DNA of 40,793 nt from a virus. The notes beneath the pieces were generated by a model. That model did not search any database. It was given only the letters and a program-made list of their open reading frames with translations, and was not told where the DNA came from. This document shows, piece after piece, positions 1 through 11,300 of the stretch; the first letter of the stretch is position 1; each line of letters starts with the position of its first letter. The stretch spans positions 1 to 40,793 of the IMG/VR virus record IMGVR_UViG_3300006641_000058; one strand, 5' to 3'. The translations under genes were made by a program, and so were the position numbers.

Positions 1-120
1 CTGCTGGGGATTACCCCAATGCGGGGCAACAATCTGGCATCCCGTATGCGGCTTTCGTCCCCAGTCACCAAAACGAGCAGTAATGCCCTGAAGGTGACGT
101 ATACGTTCACCTTTTCGTAG
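1..120 (+). CDS. C-terminal fragment of a phage structural protein
   Basis: Frame 1 is open from the first base to a TAG at 118-120 and gives 39 residues ending in KVTYTFTFS. This alternating beta-strand ending, after a PVTKTSSNALK stretch, is a common finish for phage tail or fibre-associated structural proteins. The start lies outside the window, so the product cannot be named. It is the first gene of the plus-strand block that runs into the virion-protein genes. It is not in the frame needed to continue the collagen-like gene cut at the other end of the window. Confidence 0.6.
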   Translation: MLGITPMRGNNLASRMRLSSPVTKTSSNALKVTYTFTFS

Positions 121-144
121 ACGGGACAGATGGGCTTATAGACG

Positions 145-666
145 ATGGTTACTGGCACTCAACTCCTCCAACAGCGATTGACTACCCCGCAGGCGCGGGC
201 CGACTGGCAGCGATGGGTGGCCGCACATTCGCCGCAGACTGCCATGTTGGATCCGCAGGGCGAGGCAGCATTTCAGGGCCAGTTGGATGCGCTGAACGGC
301 CAGTACATGGCGCAGCAAAACCAGAATGTGTTTGATGTCGGCAATCAGCGTTCGGCGTATACCCGCCAGTTTTTGGACATGCAACGCAAGTTCAAGTTGG
401 CGCGGCAGGGGATGGCCTACCAGGCCAATCCGCGGGGGCTGATGGGAAGCGGCATTTGGAACAATGCGGTTAGCCAGTTCAAGTTGGATAGGCAGGGGCA
501 GTTGGGGGCTTTGGAGACGCAGAACCGTCAGGCGTTGGGCAGTTTGGCCCACCAGTTGGAACAGTATCGGACGGCTCGGGATACTGGGTTGGCTAATTTG
601 CGGATGGGTCGGGCTGGCCAGTTGATGGGGACGGCGGTTGGCGGTATCGGTCAGGGGCTTCAATGA
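145..666 (+). CDS. Small Gln-rich internal-virion-type protein
   Basis: This 173-residue protein is soluble, rich in Gln and Ala, predicted mostly helical, and has no signal peptide or membrane segment. It ends in a Gly-rich segment (GTAVGGIGQGLQ). Its stop overlaps the next ATG in an ATGA junction at 663-666, so the two are translationally coupled. No catalytic motif is visible. Its place after a fibre-type gene and before the giant protein matches the slot of the small ejection proteins of podoviruses (compare T7 gp14/gp15 by position only). The function is inferred from context. The start is ATG 145 with only a weak ribosome-binding site. Confidence 0.7.
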   Translation: MVTGTQLLQQRLTTPQARADWQRWVAAHSPQTAMLDPQGEAAFQGQLDALNGQYMAQQNQNVFDVGNQRSAYTRQFLDMQRKFKLARQGMAYQANPRGLMGSGIWNNAVSQFKLDRQGQLGALETQNRQALGSLAHQLEQYRTARDTGLANLRMGRAGQLMGTAVGGIGQGLQ

Positions 667-1580
667 AGAAGCCGTGGGGTTGGGTCAAGGATCGCGCTGG
701 AGATGCTTGGGATTGGTTTGAAGACCACTCTGCGATTAGCGGCAAAGACATTTTTGGCGGACACAACCCTATTTTCAACCCCGATGGCAGTACTTTCAGA
801 GATCAGCCTGCATGGTTAAGAAACGCCATAGGTTACACTTTTGGTGGCCCAATTATTGGGGACAACATGGCGGGGAGCAGTTCTTCGGGCGGCTCGTCTG
901 CCGCGCGTAGGCCCGCATCTGCCAATGCCCAAATTCCTTTAGGAACTTTTGGCCAGGCAGAATCGTCGGGGCAAGACAGCCTCGGCCCTACAATGGCCGA
1001 TTTGGCCAAAGCGCTAGGCATTGATATTCCAGTGAGCGAAGATGATGGCGGGGCTGGAGCGGCTGCTGCGGCGGCTGCGGCGCGCGATGCTGCAGCCCGT
1101 CGACGTATCCAAGAAATGTATGCGTCGATGCTTGCCACGCTAAACACCAACGTGGGGGTAGCCCGAGGGCAGATCACGTCAACTAGCGAAGATTTGATGC
1201 GGAAGTTGACGGCGTTGCGGGACCGTTCGCAGCGTGAAAGCGCTGCGGCTGCTCGTCAACTGCAAGCCATGTACGGGGAGGGGATTTCCAACATGGGGAG
1301 GTCGTTTGACCGCGAGTTGGCGGGCATGCAGGGGGCGGGGGTGGCGGAGATGCGTCAGTTGCGTCGCGAACAGATGGGTTTGTTGCAGGGGGATGCGTTG
1401 CGATCGCGGGCGTTGATGGGCGGCAACAACAATGTGTTGAACGGTCTTATGAATGGGCGTGTGGCAACGGGCCAGACGTTGGGGACGGCGTCGTTGCAAC
1501 AGTTGTCTAATGCGCAGGTGCAGGCTGCTGCCGCTTTGGATCGGCAGCGTTTGCAGTCTTTGGCGCAATACGGAGGGTAG
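663..1580 (+). CDS. Ala-rich coiled-coil virion protein, putative internal protein
   Basis: The protein has 305 residues. The first 70 are Trp/Gly-rich (PWGWVKDRAGDAWDWFEDH). A low-complexity Ser/Gly linker follows at about residues 70-90 and an Ala tract near 130-145. From about 145 to the end lie long Ala/Gln/Arg-rich helices likely to form a coiled coil. It starts inside the upstream stop (ATGA) and ends one base before the next ATG at 1582. I do not recognise a named family. Composition and position suggest an internal virion or ejection protein delivered with the DNA; this is inference. Confidence 0.7.
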   Translation: MKKPWGWVKDRAGDAWDWFEDHSAISGKDIFGGHNPIFNPDGSTFRDQPAWLRNAIGYTFGGPIIGDNMAGSSSSGGSSAARRPASANAQIPLGTFGQAESSGQDSLGPTMADLAKALGIDIPVSEDDGGAGAAAAAAAARDAAARRRIQEMYASMLATLNTNVGVARGQITSTSEDLMRKLTALRDRSQRESAAAARQLQAMYGEGISNMGRSFDRELAGMQGAGVAEMRQLRREQMGLLQGDALRSRALMGGNNNVLNGLMNGRVATGQTLGTASLQQLSNAQVQAAAALDRQRLQSLAQYGG

Positions 1581-1581
1581 C

Positions 1582-2328
1582 ATGCCGCCGAACGATGGTG
1601 TAATGTCCATTTCTGACTATTTGCCGTTCATGCTGTTGCATCGGTACGGCCCGATGCTAGAGAAAGATTTTCGGCAAAGTGTTTACGATTCGCTTTTGGG
1701 CGGGTCGGATTCGTATGGCAATCCAAAGGCTGGCGGGTTTTCTTTTAACCTGGCAGATTTTACAAACGATTACCTCAACGAAGTCGGAGACAAATACGAT
1801 CCTTCTGACAGAGACGAGGCCGACGCATACAACTGGGTTTCAAATCAGATAAATACTGTTTCCAATAATCTTGCCAATAATTCTTCGTACGCAGATGAGG
1901 CCGCGCGCATCAACGCTTACGCTAGCGAGCGACCTGACGAATTTGAAGCCCCTGAACAAAAAGCAAAATTGCAATTTGTGCGTTCGTTCCTTCAGGGCGT
2001 TCAGCGAAACCAAAATCAGATCCGCGAAGCAAACACGAATCCGCAAAGGTATTACCAGTTGGCGGCTGCTTTGGCGCAGCAAGGCGGAGATCCGACACCC
2101 ATCCTGCAATTGACAGCCAAGATGCATCAGGCTGCGCAGGCTCGCAGTCGTCACGAAGCGCTGTTGGGGCGCATTGCCGACATGCGCGTTAAGGCACGTA
2201 ACGGTGTCGGGTATGGCGGGACAACAGTGTACACAAATTATTTGCGGGCTAAGGCTGGCAGTGACCGTCATCGGCGATGGCTGATGGAACGGTACTCCAA
2301 CGTTGGAGATGGGACGTTTGGTGGCTGA
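1582..2328 (+). CDS. Hypothetical virion-type protein upstream of the giant gene
   Basis: The protein has 248 residues, starting at ATG 1582 behind the ribosome-binding site GGAGGG. The N-terminus has a short aromatic stretch (ISDYLPFMLLHRYG), an Asn/Asp-rich helical middle (about residues 70-125) and a basic Gln/Arg-rich C-terminus. No catalytic signature is seen. The AT-richer wording of 1740-2060 differs from the GC-rich genes around it. Its 3' end overlaps the start of the giant gene by about 8 bases, so the two are probably co-translated. By position it is a third internal or accessory virion protein. Confidence 0.65.
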   Translation: MPPNDGVMSISDYLPFMLLHRYGPMLEKDFRQSVYDSLLGGSDSYGNPKAGGFSFNLADFTNDYLNEVGDKYDPSDRDEADAYNWVSNQINTVSNNLANNSSYADEAARINAYASERPDEFEAPEQKAKLQFVRSFLQGVQRNQNQIREANTNPQRYYQLAAALAQQGGDPTPILQLTAKMHQAAQARSRHEALLGRIADMRVKARNGVGYGGTTVYTNYLRAKAGSDRHRRWLMERYSNVGDGTFGG

Positions 2329-5300
2329 AGACGGTTTGCTGCCTGTAGAGCGGCTTGTTTTGCCGAAGTCGAAGCAGAAGGCTGTTGATCCTTTTGTCGG
2401 CAGCACTCCTTGGAGCCTGACGCCTATTAAGGCTCCTGGTGGTCCGCTGCTCACTTTTGATGATTTGCCTGCTGGCTCTTCTGGGGGAGGGGGCGGCAGT
2501 GCGCCTCTAAGTTTCATTAACGCTCTTTTTGAGACAGTAACAACGCCTGGGGCGATTGTTACTTCCACGCTGAACGAGATTACTGATCTTGCGCGGAGGA
2601 ACGGAGACGCGTCGTTTGGTGATTGGTTTAAACAGATGACGTTTAACAATCACATTACTGGGCAAGATTTGCTGTTCGGCCAAAAAGGCAAACCTGATTC
2701 TGGTTGGGGATGGGATCGGAAGGATGTGCCTGGCTGGCAGCAGTTTCTTTTCGGTTTTGGTGTAGATGCTTTTACGGACCCTTTGACGTACGTTATGCCC
2801 GTTGGGCCGTTGCGCGGGCAGAAGGCTGTGTCTGGGCGCATTGCCGAAAAAGCGTTGGGGGAAGTGGAGGCGGTTTCTGGCAGAAAGTTGACTGCCGAGG
2901 CGTTGGATCGTTTGTTGCGCGGCGAGGAGTTGGTTGACAAGACGTACGAACCTGCAGTTGCGGAACAAATCAAAAAGATTGTTAATGAGGCGTCGGACGC
3001 AATGTTTAAGGTGCGTCGCCAGGGTGGCGTAAGCGCATTGGATTCGGCTACGGCACAGCGCTGGGGGTTGGACCAGGGTCTGGAAATTAGATTTCCTGGG
3101 GCAAAGAAGGGTCTTAGGCTTACTACGGGCAATGGGCCTACAAGTGCGGTGTCTCGCGGGTACAACATGGGAAAGACAAAGTTGGGCGATTTGTTGTACG
3201 GTGGGACTGCGGGGCCTGCACGGTTTGCAAATTTGCGTTCCAACGAGCAGTTGCGTTGGATGAATTGGGCGGTGCGGGCTGGGGATAAGAATTCAGTTTT
3301 GAATGACACCCTTGACCAGATTATGGGCAAGGGAACTCCAGAGCAATTTGATCGCTTGGTCAACATTTTTAAGGGCATGGACGGGGAGGCGTTTTCTCCT
3401 AACCGCAGCATGTTGGATGCGACAATTGCTACGCATTTGCGCGATACTGCTTGGGCACAGAAGCGAGCGCTTGGCGATTTGTTTTCTCGTAAAGTTGCTG
3501 AGGCAATTAAGGGGGCCACTGACGACGAGATCGATTTGTTGCGGCAGGCTTCGCATTCGGTTCATGATGTAGAAGAATACAGAAGCATCATGATCGATCT
3601 GCATACCAAAAACCCCGACTTGGCAAAAAAATTCCATTTGTTGATGGAAGATTTTTGGAAGAGGGGCGTTGACGAGGGTTTGTTCTCGGGAACAGGTTGG
3701 TCCACCTATTTCCCGAGTTCTATGCAGAAGCATACAAGGGCCGTGTTGCAGGCTATTGGGCTGTGGGAAGATGGAGGTGTTGGAAGCCCAGGAAGGTTCT
3801 TTGAGCGCGAGCGCAGGTTGTGGGATCCCGCCACCAAGTTGGGCGGGATCGGTCACGGACCTGATCGGATTACGTTTGAGGCGTCTTCCTACCAAGACGC
3901 TATCGACAAAGCAAACATAATTGTTAACAGTAGAATTAAAGAAATTCTTGATGACGCTTCTCATCCGCTCCACGCTGATCTCAAGAAACTTTTGGACGAT
4001 TGGGCTGTCAATTTTCCGCATCAGGAAGCAGCAATCAAAAATGGCGCGTTCCAGTTGTACGACGATGCTCGCCAATCGTTGTTGCGGTACGCGGAGGGGT
4101 TGGGTTCTCGGATCGCTGAAGCACGATATGCGCGCCGTCTGTACGAGTTCGGTCACGGTATCCAGAAGGGATTTCCGCCGTGGTTGAAGCGTCCTCCTGG
4201 GCCTAGCGGCCCTGCAGCGCTTCCGTGGACGCCTGAAGGCGGCGGCGGAGGCGGCGTGCCGCCATGGGTGAGAGCAACGCGCATTCCGTTCGATGCGTTG
4301 CCTCCTGGGCCTCCCGATCCGTTGGTGCCTCCTCTCAGCGATTTGGTTGCGTTGCCTGGGGGTAGAAGGCCGCTGGAATTAACTGGTGGTGGGCAGCGGG
4401 CATTGCCGTGGCGACCTCGCGGCAACCAGACGTTCCCGTCGGTTGCCGAATTTGTTAATCCTCGGTATGGGGCTATCCCGATGGAGGCTGGGCCGTCGGG
4501 CGTTGACAAAATAGTCGATTCCGAGCGGGTGGCGGCACTGCATGAGGGGGTAGTGGCGTGGGCGAAGTCTTTGCCGCCCGATTCTGGCCGTAGCCTTCCA
4601 TCGATTCGGGTAACGACAATCGATGGGGGAGAACAAGTTTTTCCCGCAACAACTACAACGTTGCGTCAGGCAGCGGCGGCTTTGAGTGTCCCTGTTCCTG
4701 TAGACGCTGGAAAGTCAGAGTTGGCTGTTGCTTTTCGGCAGTATGCGCGGGAAGCCCCTAAGGCCGTTTTTGCTTCGCCGTTAACGGCTAGCCCTGTTAC
4801 TTTGAATGTGGCGGGATCTAACGTTGTTTTGCCGTTCCGTCCGCCCGCCGTGCGGCAGGGCGGTTCTTTGATGCCTGTTGGGCGGGGAGCGGCTAAGGCC
4901 GCTCTGCCACTGTCTGCTCCTGAAATGATCGATTCGGCTGCGGCAACGTTGGCCAACATCGAAAAGGCGCTTTTGTCAGGAATTGACGATGAGCGAGAAG
5001 AGGCTTTGTACGCGTTGAGCCGATGGTTTCACAACAACGGGCTTAACGTTCCGAAACCTGAAGCAGATGACATGGGCTTGTTCGGCCCAACTTATTCTCA
5101 GGGCCGTTGGGTTCCTGGTTACAAGGGGCGGGCAAGGCCAGTTGAGGGTCATGCGTCACCCAACTGGAAGTTGGATGCTCCCACGGCACAAATGAAAGTT
5201 AATTATGCGCGTGCCGTTATGAACGATTTGAAGGTTGCGTTTCAACCAACGATGAATTCTGCTACTGGAGCGATGGAGGTGAGCGAACGGTGGCACAAGG

Positions 5301-8300
5301 TGTTTTTGCAGGCTCGTCAGAACGGGGCTTCTGATTCGTCTGCTGCGTGGATGACTCGGGTGTTCCGCGAGTTTGAAAATGCGGTTGCGACGGACACAAA
5401 AACGTTGGCTCCAATGGCGAAGGCTGCTGCTGCGGGCGATCAAGAAAAGGCTAGTGAACTGTTGGGGTTGGCGGATGCGCTTGGCATCAATCTTGTCACT
5501 GCATTGAATAAAGAAAAGTTGCCGTGGGAAACGGCCGTTCGGCTGGCCGATTTGAACGCCACCAAGGATGCGATGCAGACGCGGGAAAAGGCTTGGCATG
5601 CCGTCGCAATGGCAATAGGTAGCAATATCTCTAGGTTGCGCAATTTGCGGGGCGGCAACAGCGCTGTTGACGTGGCGGAAGTCGGAGCGCGAATGGGGGG
5701 TATCGGCGCGGCGCAAGTTCCTTACACGAACGTGCGCGGCAATCCGATTGAGGCTGCGCAAAAGATGGGCGGTAACGCTTACGCTGTCATTCCTACTAAC
5801 ACGGTTATAAGGAAAGATGGTCAGGCCGTGATGGGGGCAGGTTTGGCCAAATTGGCCGCAGGGTTGTACCCCGATCTTCCCGAAGTGTACGGGCGGCGTT
5901 TGCAGGAGGGGGTTACGTTTTATGTGGACCATGACCGTCGTTTGATTTTGGTCCCGACGAAGGAGGATTGGAAAGAGCCTTCGACTATGGAAATTGTTTC
6001 CAACGCTTTGAATGCGTTGGCTCGTTGGGCGCGCAGCGATGATGCGCCTGCAGATTTGCATTTGGTTCTTCCTGGGATGGGCACTGGAAACGGCGGGTTG
6101 AATCCGAAGAAGGTTGAGGAACTGATTGCGAAGCGGTTGCGTGGCACGACGCCCGAGAAGGCTGCTAAGGCGGCCGAGGAGGCAAGAAAGGCTGCGGCTA
6201 GTAAGCCGCTCAAGATTGCATTTTTTGTAGAAGATTCTGTTGAAGACGAAGACGCTGAAGATTTTATTCGCGCGGTCAGCAAAGTTGTCAAGGAGGCTTT
6301 GCCCGCCAAAGAAAAATCCAAAAAAGTTCTTTACCTGCACGGCTCTCGGACCAATGGTGAACGTGCGTTTTCCGAAGTCAGGACTCCTGACAATCATCAT
6401 GTTGTTTCTTTTAGTCCCAAGTGGGACGACCTGGAGGGAGTTGACCCTGCCAACATTCGGACGGGGAAAAACGGTCAATACAATAAGAACGCTGGGCGGG
6501 ATCTTGATCTCAAGATTTTGAACGACGAAAAGCCTGATCTTGTTGTCGTTTTGCAAGATCCCGACTTGGCTGCCAAGTATGACGCTGGCAGTTTTGTGGG
6601 CGAAGCAAGAAAGGCAGGAATTCCTGTTCTGACTCATGGGCCTGCTGGGCATGGAGATCCTAATTTGTTTTCCCGAGAACTGGCAAATCAAATCGGATCT
6701 TTGTTTGACGGTTTGGAACCGCCTGGATCTTATGCTGAAGCGGCACGGCAGGCGTTGGTGCGGCGCAGCGGGAAAGAGATGGAATCGGCGTTGGCGCAAT
6801 TCCAGGGAGCCGTTATTCCTCCCGAGAAATGGATTGCACGTGCCCCCGATTTTAGTTTGAACAGCGATTATATTGTCAAGGAGGCTTTGGATTCGTTTTC
6901 TGCGGTCAAAGATGCGATGCAAGAAGGGACGATTGACAAATCTTGGGATTTGGTTCGGGCGGATGACGGCAAAGTTTTGATCACTGAACGTCTTGCGCGT
7001 TCAGGATCGTTTGACGATTGGCCTGAGACGCCTCGTTCGCGGCTGTTTGGGAGCGAGGAAGAATTTCAGTCTTGGTTGCGGCAGGAAACCAACATTTTTG
7101 TTGGGCGGAGAGTGTTTGAGTCTAGCAAGGGCACTAAGGGTTCTGTGTTGCGTAAGCAGATGGGCGTCACGGAACAGATCGAAGAGTTGTCTAACGCGTT
7201 GACCAGTTCTAAGGATTGGGCACGTTTGTTTGGCCCTGGCGTGCAGCCTCACGATTTGGTGGGGTTGGGGGTTGATAACCCGTACGCAATTTTGCGTGGG
7301 GGGTTGGATGCTCCGTGGGGTTACAGGACGATGCCTGCGAAGGATGCGCTTGAGGCTATTCCTGATTTGGTGAAGCAGTTGAGGGGAGGGGTAGCGGCCG
7401 TCCGCGCCCATTGGGGCGAAGAGGTAAATCGCGTTCTTGCTCAAGTTGAAGATTTGAAGAAGTTGTCGCCTGAAGCGAATGCGTTGCGGAAACGTCAGTT
7501 GCAAGAAGAAGCGATCGCGTTGTCGGACAGGGCGGGGGAATTGACATCTTTGGTCAATAGGGCGATGGCTAAGATGCCGCGTGAGGGGCCTGGCGATAAC
7601 GTTGAATTGATGGTTGTTGACGCGCAGGTCAACGCTTGGCTGACAGAAAAAGAACTTGCTACAGACCGCCTCGGCGAGATTGCAGCAATCTTGAATCAGG
7701 AGCAAGCAGGCACTCACCTTCCTGTGCCGTTTGGCTACAGCGAAAAAGATTTGCGGCGTCTTACCGACCCTGCTGTACCCAATACGGGCGGCGGCGACGT
7801 GTGGGACGAGCAGGCCGCTTTGGCTAAAACTTTGTCCGAAATTTCTGACGCTGCCGAAACGTCTTATGGGGACGAGGCTTTGCTTTCTGACAGCGTTTTG
7901 GATGAGTTGCGCACGGCGGAACGCAACGAACCGTTGCAAAGCACAACTTCGTTGGACGAAGTGCAAGCGATGGCTTCGGCGGCGTTGGGACAAAATGCGG
8001 AAGAGATTGCGGGCCGCATGACCAACGAAGGGATGACTCTGTTCAACCCGAAGACCAAAAAGCCGCAACAAGGGTTGGCCGAGCCTTTAAGCGATTTGGA
8101 CCTTTTGAACTGGCTAGAAAACCAGTTGGCCCAGTACAAGGTTTTGGCTCGCGAGGCGCAAAGTTTGGTTGGCTCAAAGAACCGTCCCGCGTGGGCACCA
8201 AGAGTGGACGGTAAAATTGTTAGCCCGTCCGATAAGGCTTTCTTGCATCAGTTGAACGTGGCTGTGCGGTTGCGGGCACGGTTGGCGGCGGATGGCGGGA

Positions 8301-11300
8301 AGTCTTTGACAATCAAGCAGTTGCAGGACACTGCTCGCATTTTGGGTGCGGATAGAACGACGTTCAATCCGCGTTGGCGTAAAGCGCAAATGCTGCATTT
8401 CTTTGACGAGTTGTTGCACAACGTGCGGGTGATTTCCGACGACGATTGGTCAAAGTTGCGCAGTCGGGCTGTGCGTGGGGGGAAGATCGACGCTGCCGCT
8501 TTGGCGGAAGCGTCGGAAAGGGCTGGGGTGGGCGCTCGGGAGTCTACGATGGTGCGGGGCCGTCTGGATGCTTTGCGCGCGAAGATGAAGGAGGATTGGC
8601 CTGAGTACGAGCGGCTTCGGCGAGAGCATGATGCGGCGGTTTTGCAGGGAGTTGAGTCTGTTACTCCTGCCCAAAATGTTGTTTTTCGGGATTGGCACAA
8701 GCACGACCCGCTTGGCAAGGTGGACGAATTTCCTGTTATTGATCCGCTCGATGAAAATTTTACGTGGGTGGCGGCTAATTCGGATGAGGCTCGGCGGTGG
8801 TGGGATACGTTGCGGCCCAGCGGGGACCGTATGGCTGGCCCTCAAACGTATTTGACTTTTGCTGACCGTCATATGGCCGATCAGGCGCTGCGGTATGGCA
8901 ATTACCGTGAGGGTTTGTTGAACATTTCGGAGGGTGGAAAGTTCTTCAAGCCTGTTCGCCGTCCTGTCAATTCTGTTTATAAGATTAGTCGTACGGTTGA
9001 CGACGGTAAGGTGACTGTTGTCAGGCGAGAGTACAACGAGGCTACAAATAGAGTTGAGACGGTCAGTAAGACTTTTAATGATTATATAAGTGTACTCACA
9101 TATTTGCAAGGAGAACATGAAGCATGGTATGACCCCCACAAGAATACTCACCTTACGCCAGCATTGAAGTACGGTATTGGCTATTTGCAAGAACAGTTGT
9201 TGTTTGACAGCGCTGTAAAAACGAAGGGTGGCGTGCAAACGGCAGTAATCGCTTTTGTCGACAAGCCCGTTGTGGACAAAAAGGTGCTGGGCGTCCGAGC
9301 CGATTCCCCGTTGGCCGAAGCGGCCGTTTTGCAAGAGGCCGAACAGTCGGTTGGTCAAAAGTTTTCGCATCTTGGGCAGGGTGAGTTTACGCGGGGCGAC
9401 ACTGTCCGTTCCATGATTGCGGATCCTACGGATCCGTACGCTGATGCTCCTTGGGTGATGGGCGATTACGATTTGAAAGATGCCAATCAGGCTGCGAAAG
9501 CAATGCGGGAGTTTGGCCCAAGGGAAGGACAGTTCGCTTCAGGTCCGTTCAAGGGGGAGCAGCCCTTCCGTCCTGTAACCCGACGCTATGAGATGCCTGG
9601 ACCGCCGTCACCGCCTTATCAGATGGAGTTTTTCCCTCCGCCTCGGTTGCCTACGACTGTTAACCCGTTGGAAAACGCGGCACGAAGCATTCAAGATGCG
9701 TGGCTTTTGGGGTCGGCGGAACGGGCTGAGGCAATTGGCGGTGCGCAAGATATGTTGTTGATGATGCGCGATAAGATTGATGCACTTTTCCCGAACGAGC
9801 CGATGGGGCGGGCCGCGTTTGCTGTTAACAATCAGATTGAGATTGTTCATAAGATTGCTAAGGGCGGGTCGGCTGCGACGATGCAAATGGCCGAGCAGGT
9901 GGCTCGCAATGCGTTGAACGAAACGTTGCCGCAGAATACTCGTTCGCTGTTGCGAGAAGTGGCCGAGCAGGTTAAGAAGCGTGCTGCGGTGTTGGACGCA
10001 GTGTCTGCACAGCCTGGCTTGGAGCAGGCTGTGCAGTTTGAAATTGCTGCTTTGTTGGCCGAGGAGGCAGTTATTCGCGCTAAGAGCGGCGTTCCTGAGG
10101 GTTTGTCTGCGGTGTTGGCCGCAGAGCGAGCCGCTGACGATGTGCTTGATGCTATTGGTTCTCAGCCTGGGTTGGAGCAGGTTATTGGTGATCCTGATTG
10201 GTTGGCGAAAGCGTTGGCTGGGGAGCAGTTGACGGGGGATCAGGTTTGGGAGCAGTTGCAGCAAGCGGCTATGAAGGAGATGGAAGATTGGGAAGATTTG
10301 CAACTTGGTGTTGGCGAGGCTTGGATTCCTCCTAAGGCAGAGGGCAAGACGCGCGACATAGTTCTTTATCAGGGGGGTGGCGGTGCGGGCGGTCGTAAGC
10401 CGCCGAAGCCTCCGAAGGGTGGCCGTGGGGGCGGGTCGTCAGGTGGTAGCGGAGGCGGAGGCCGTCGCGGTGGCGGCGGGGGTGGAGGCCGTCGTGGGGG
10501 CGGTGGAGATGACGGTGAGCCGCCGTGGGGTTGGGATGAGCCGCCGCCCGATGATGGGTGGGGAGATCCGTTTGGTGATGGTCGGCCGCGCGATTGGGAG
10601 GAGGCGTCTCGGGCCACTGAGGATTTTGCGGAACGGCTGGATAAAGATCCCAAGGCGCGGGAAGCGTTGGGGCGGGCGTTTAATGATTTGCAGTTCCGCA
10701 TGTTGGCTCCTGGCATTTTGACTCCGAAATATTTGGCTGACTTTTTGTACGCCCAGGAACGCATGGTGTATAACACAAACGGTTTTTGGGGGAAGTTCCG
10801 AGAGGGGTATCGGGCGGTGATCCGTTGGCAGAAGGTGTGGCAGATTACGTCGCCTGGGTTTATGAGCCGTAACTTTGTCGGGGGCGTTATGAATAACGCT
10901 TTGGCTGACGTGGAAGCCGATTCGTATTTTGGGCTTATGCGGCTGATGAAGAAGGTTCAGGCAGGAACGGCCAGCGCTGAGGAACAGCAGGTTTGGAAAT
11001 TGATTTCTGAACATGTTGATCCTGGGCAGGCGTTGTCTGAGGCTTATTTGGGGTCGGCGGGCGCTCAGGTGGCTGGGCGGGGACGACCGTCGAAAAATCC
11101 GTTCTCTTCTCGGTCTTGGTTCCCGCGGTTTATTGTGGGTGGGAACGAGAAGGTTGAGTTTATTCTGCGTGGCTCCAATATGTATGACAGCCTTGTGAAC
11201 AAGGGGTTCAGTATTGACGAGGCTGTTCAGCGCATGTACAAATTTCATTTCAATTATTCGGATTTGAGCAAGTTCGATCAAAGGATGCGCGATAATTTTG

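Noticed and set aside
5156-6922. 588-residue minus-strand open frame under the giant gene
   Set aside because: It is antisense to the macro and SLOG coding segment, with skewed Arg/Gln/Ser composition. The plus frame has clear domain motifs.
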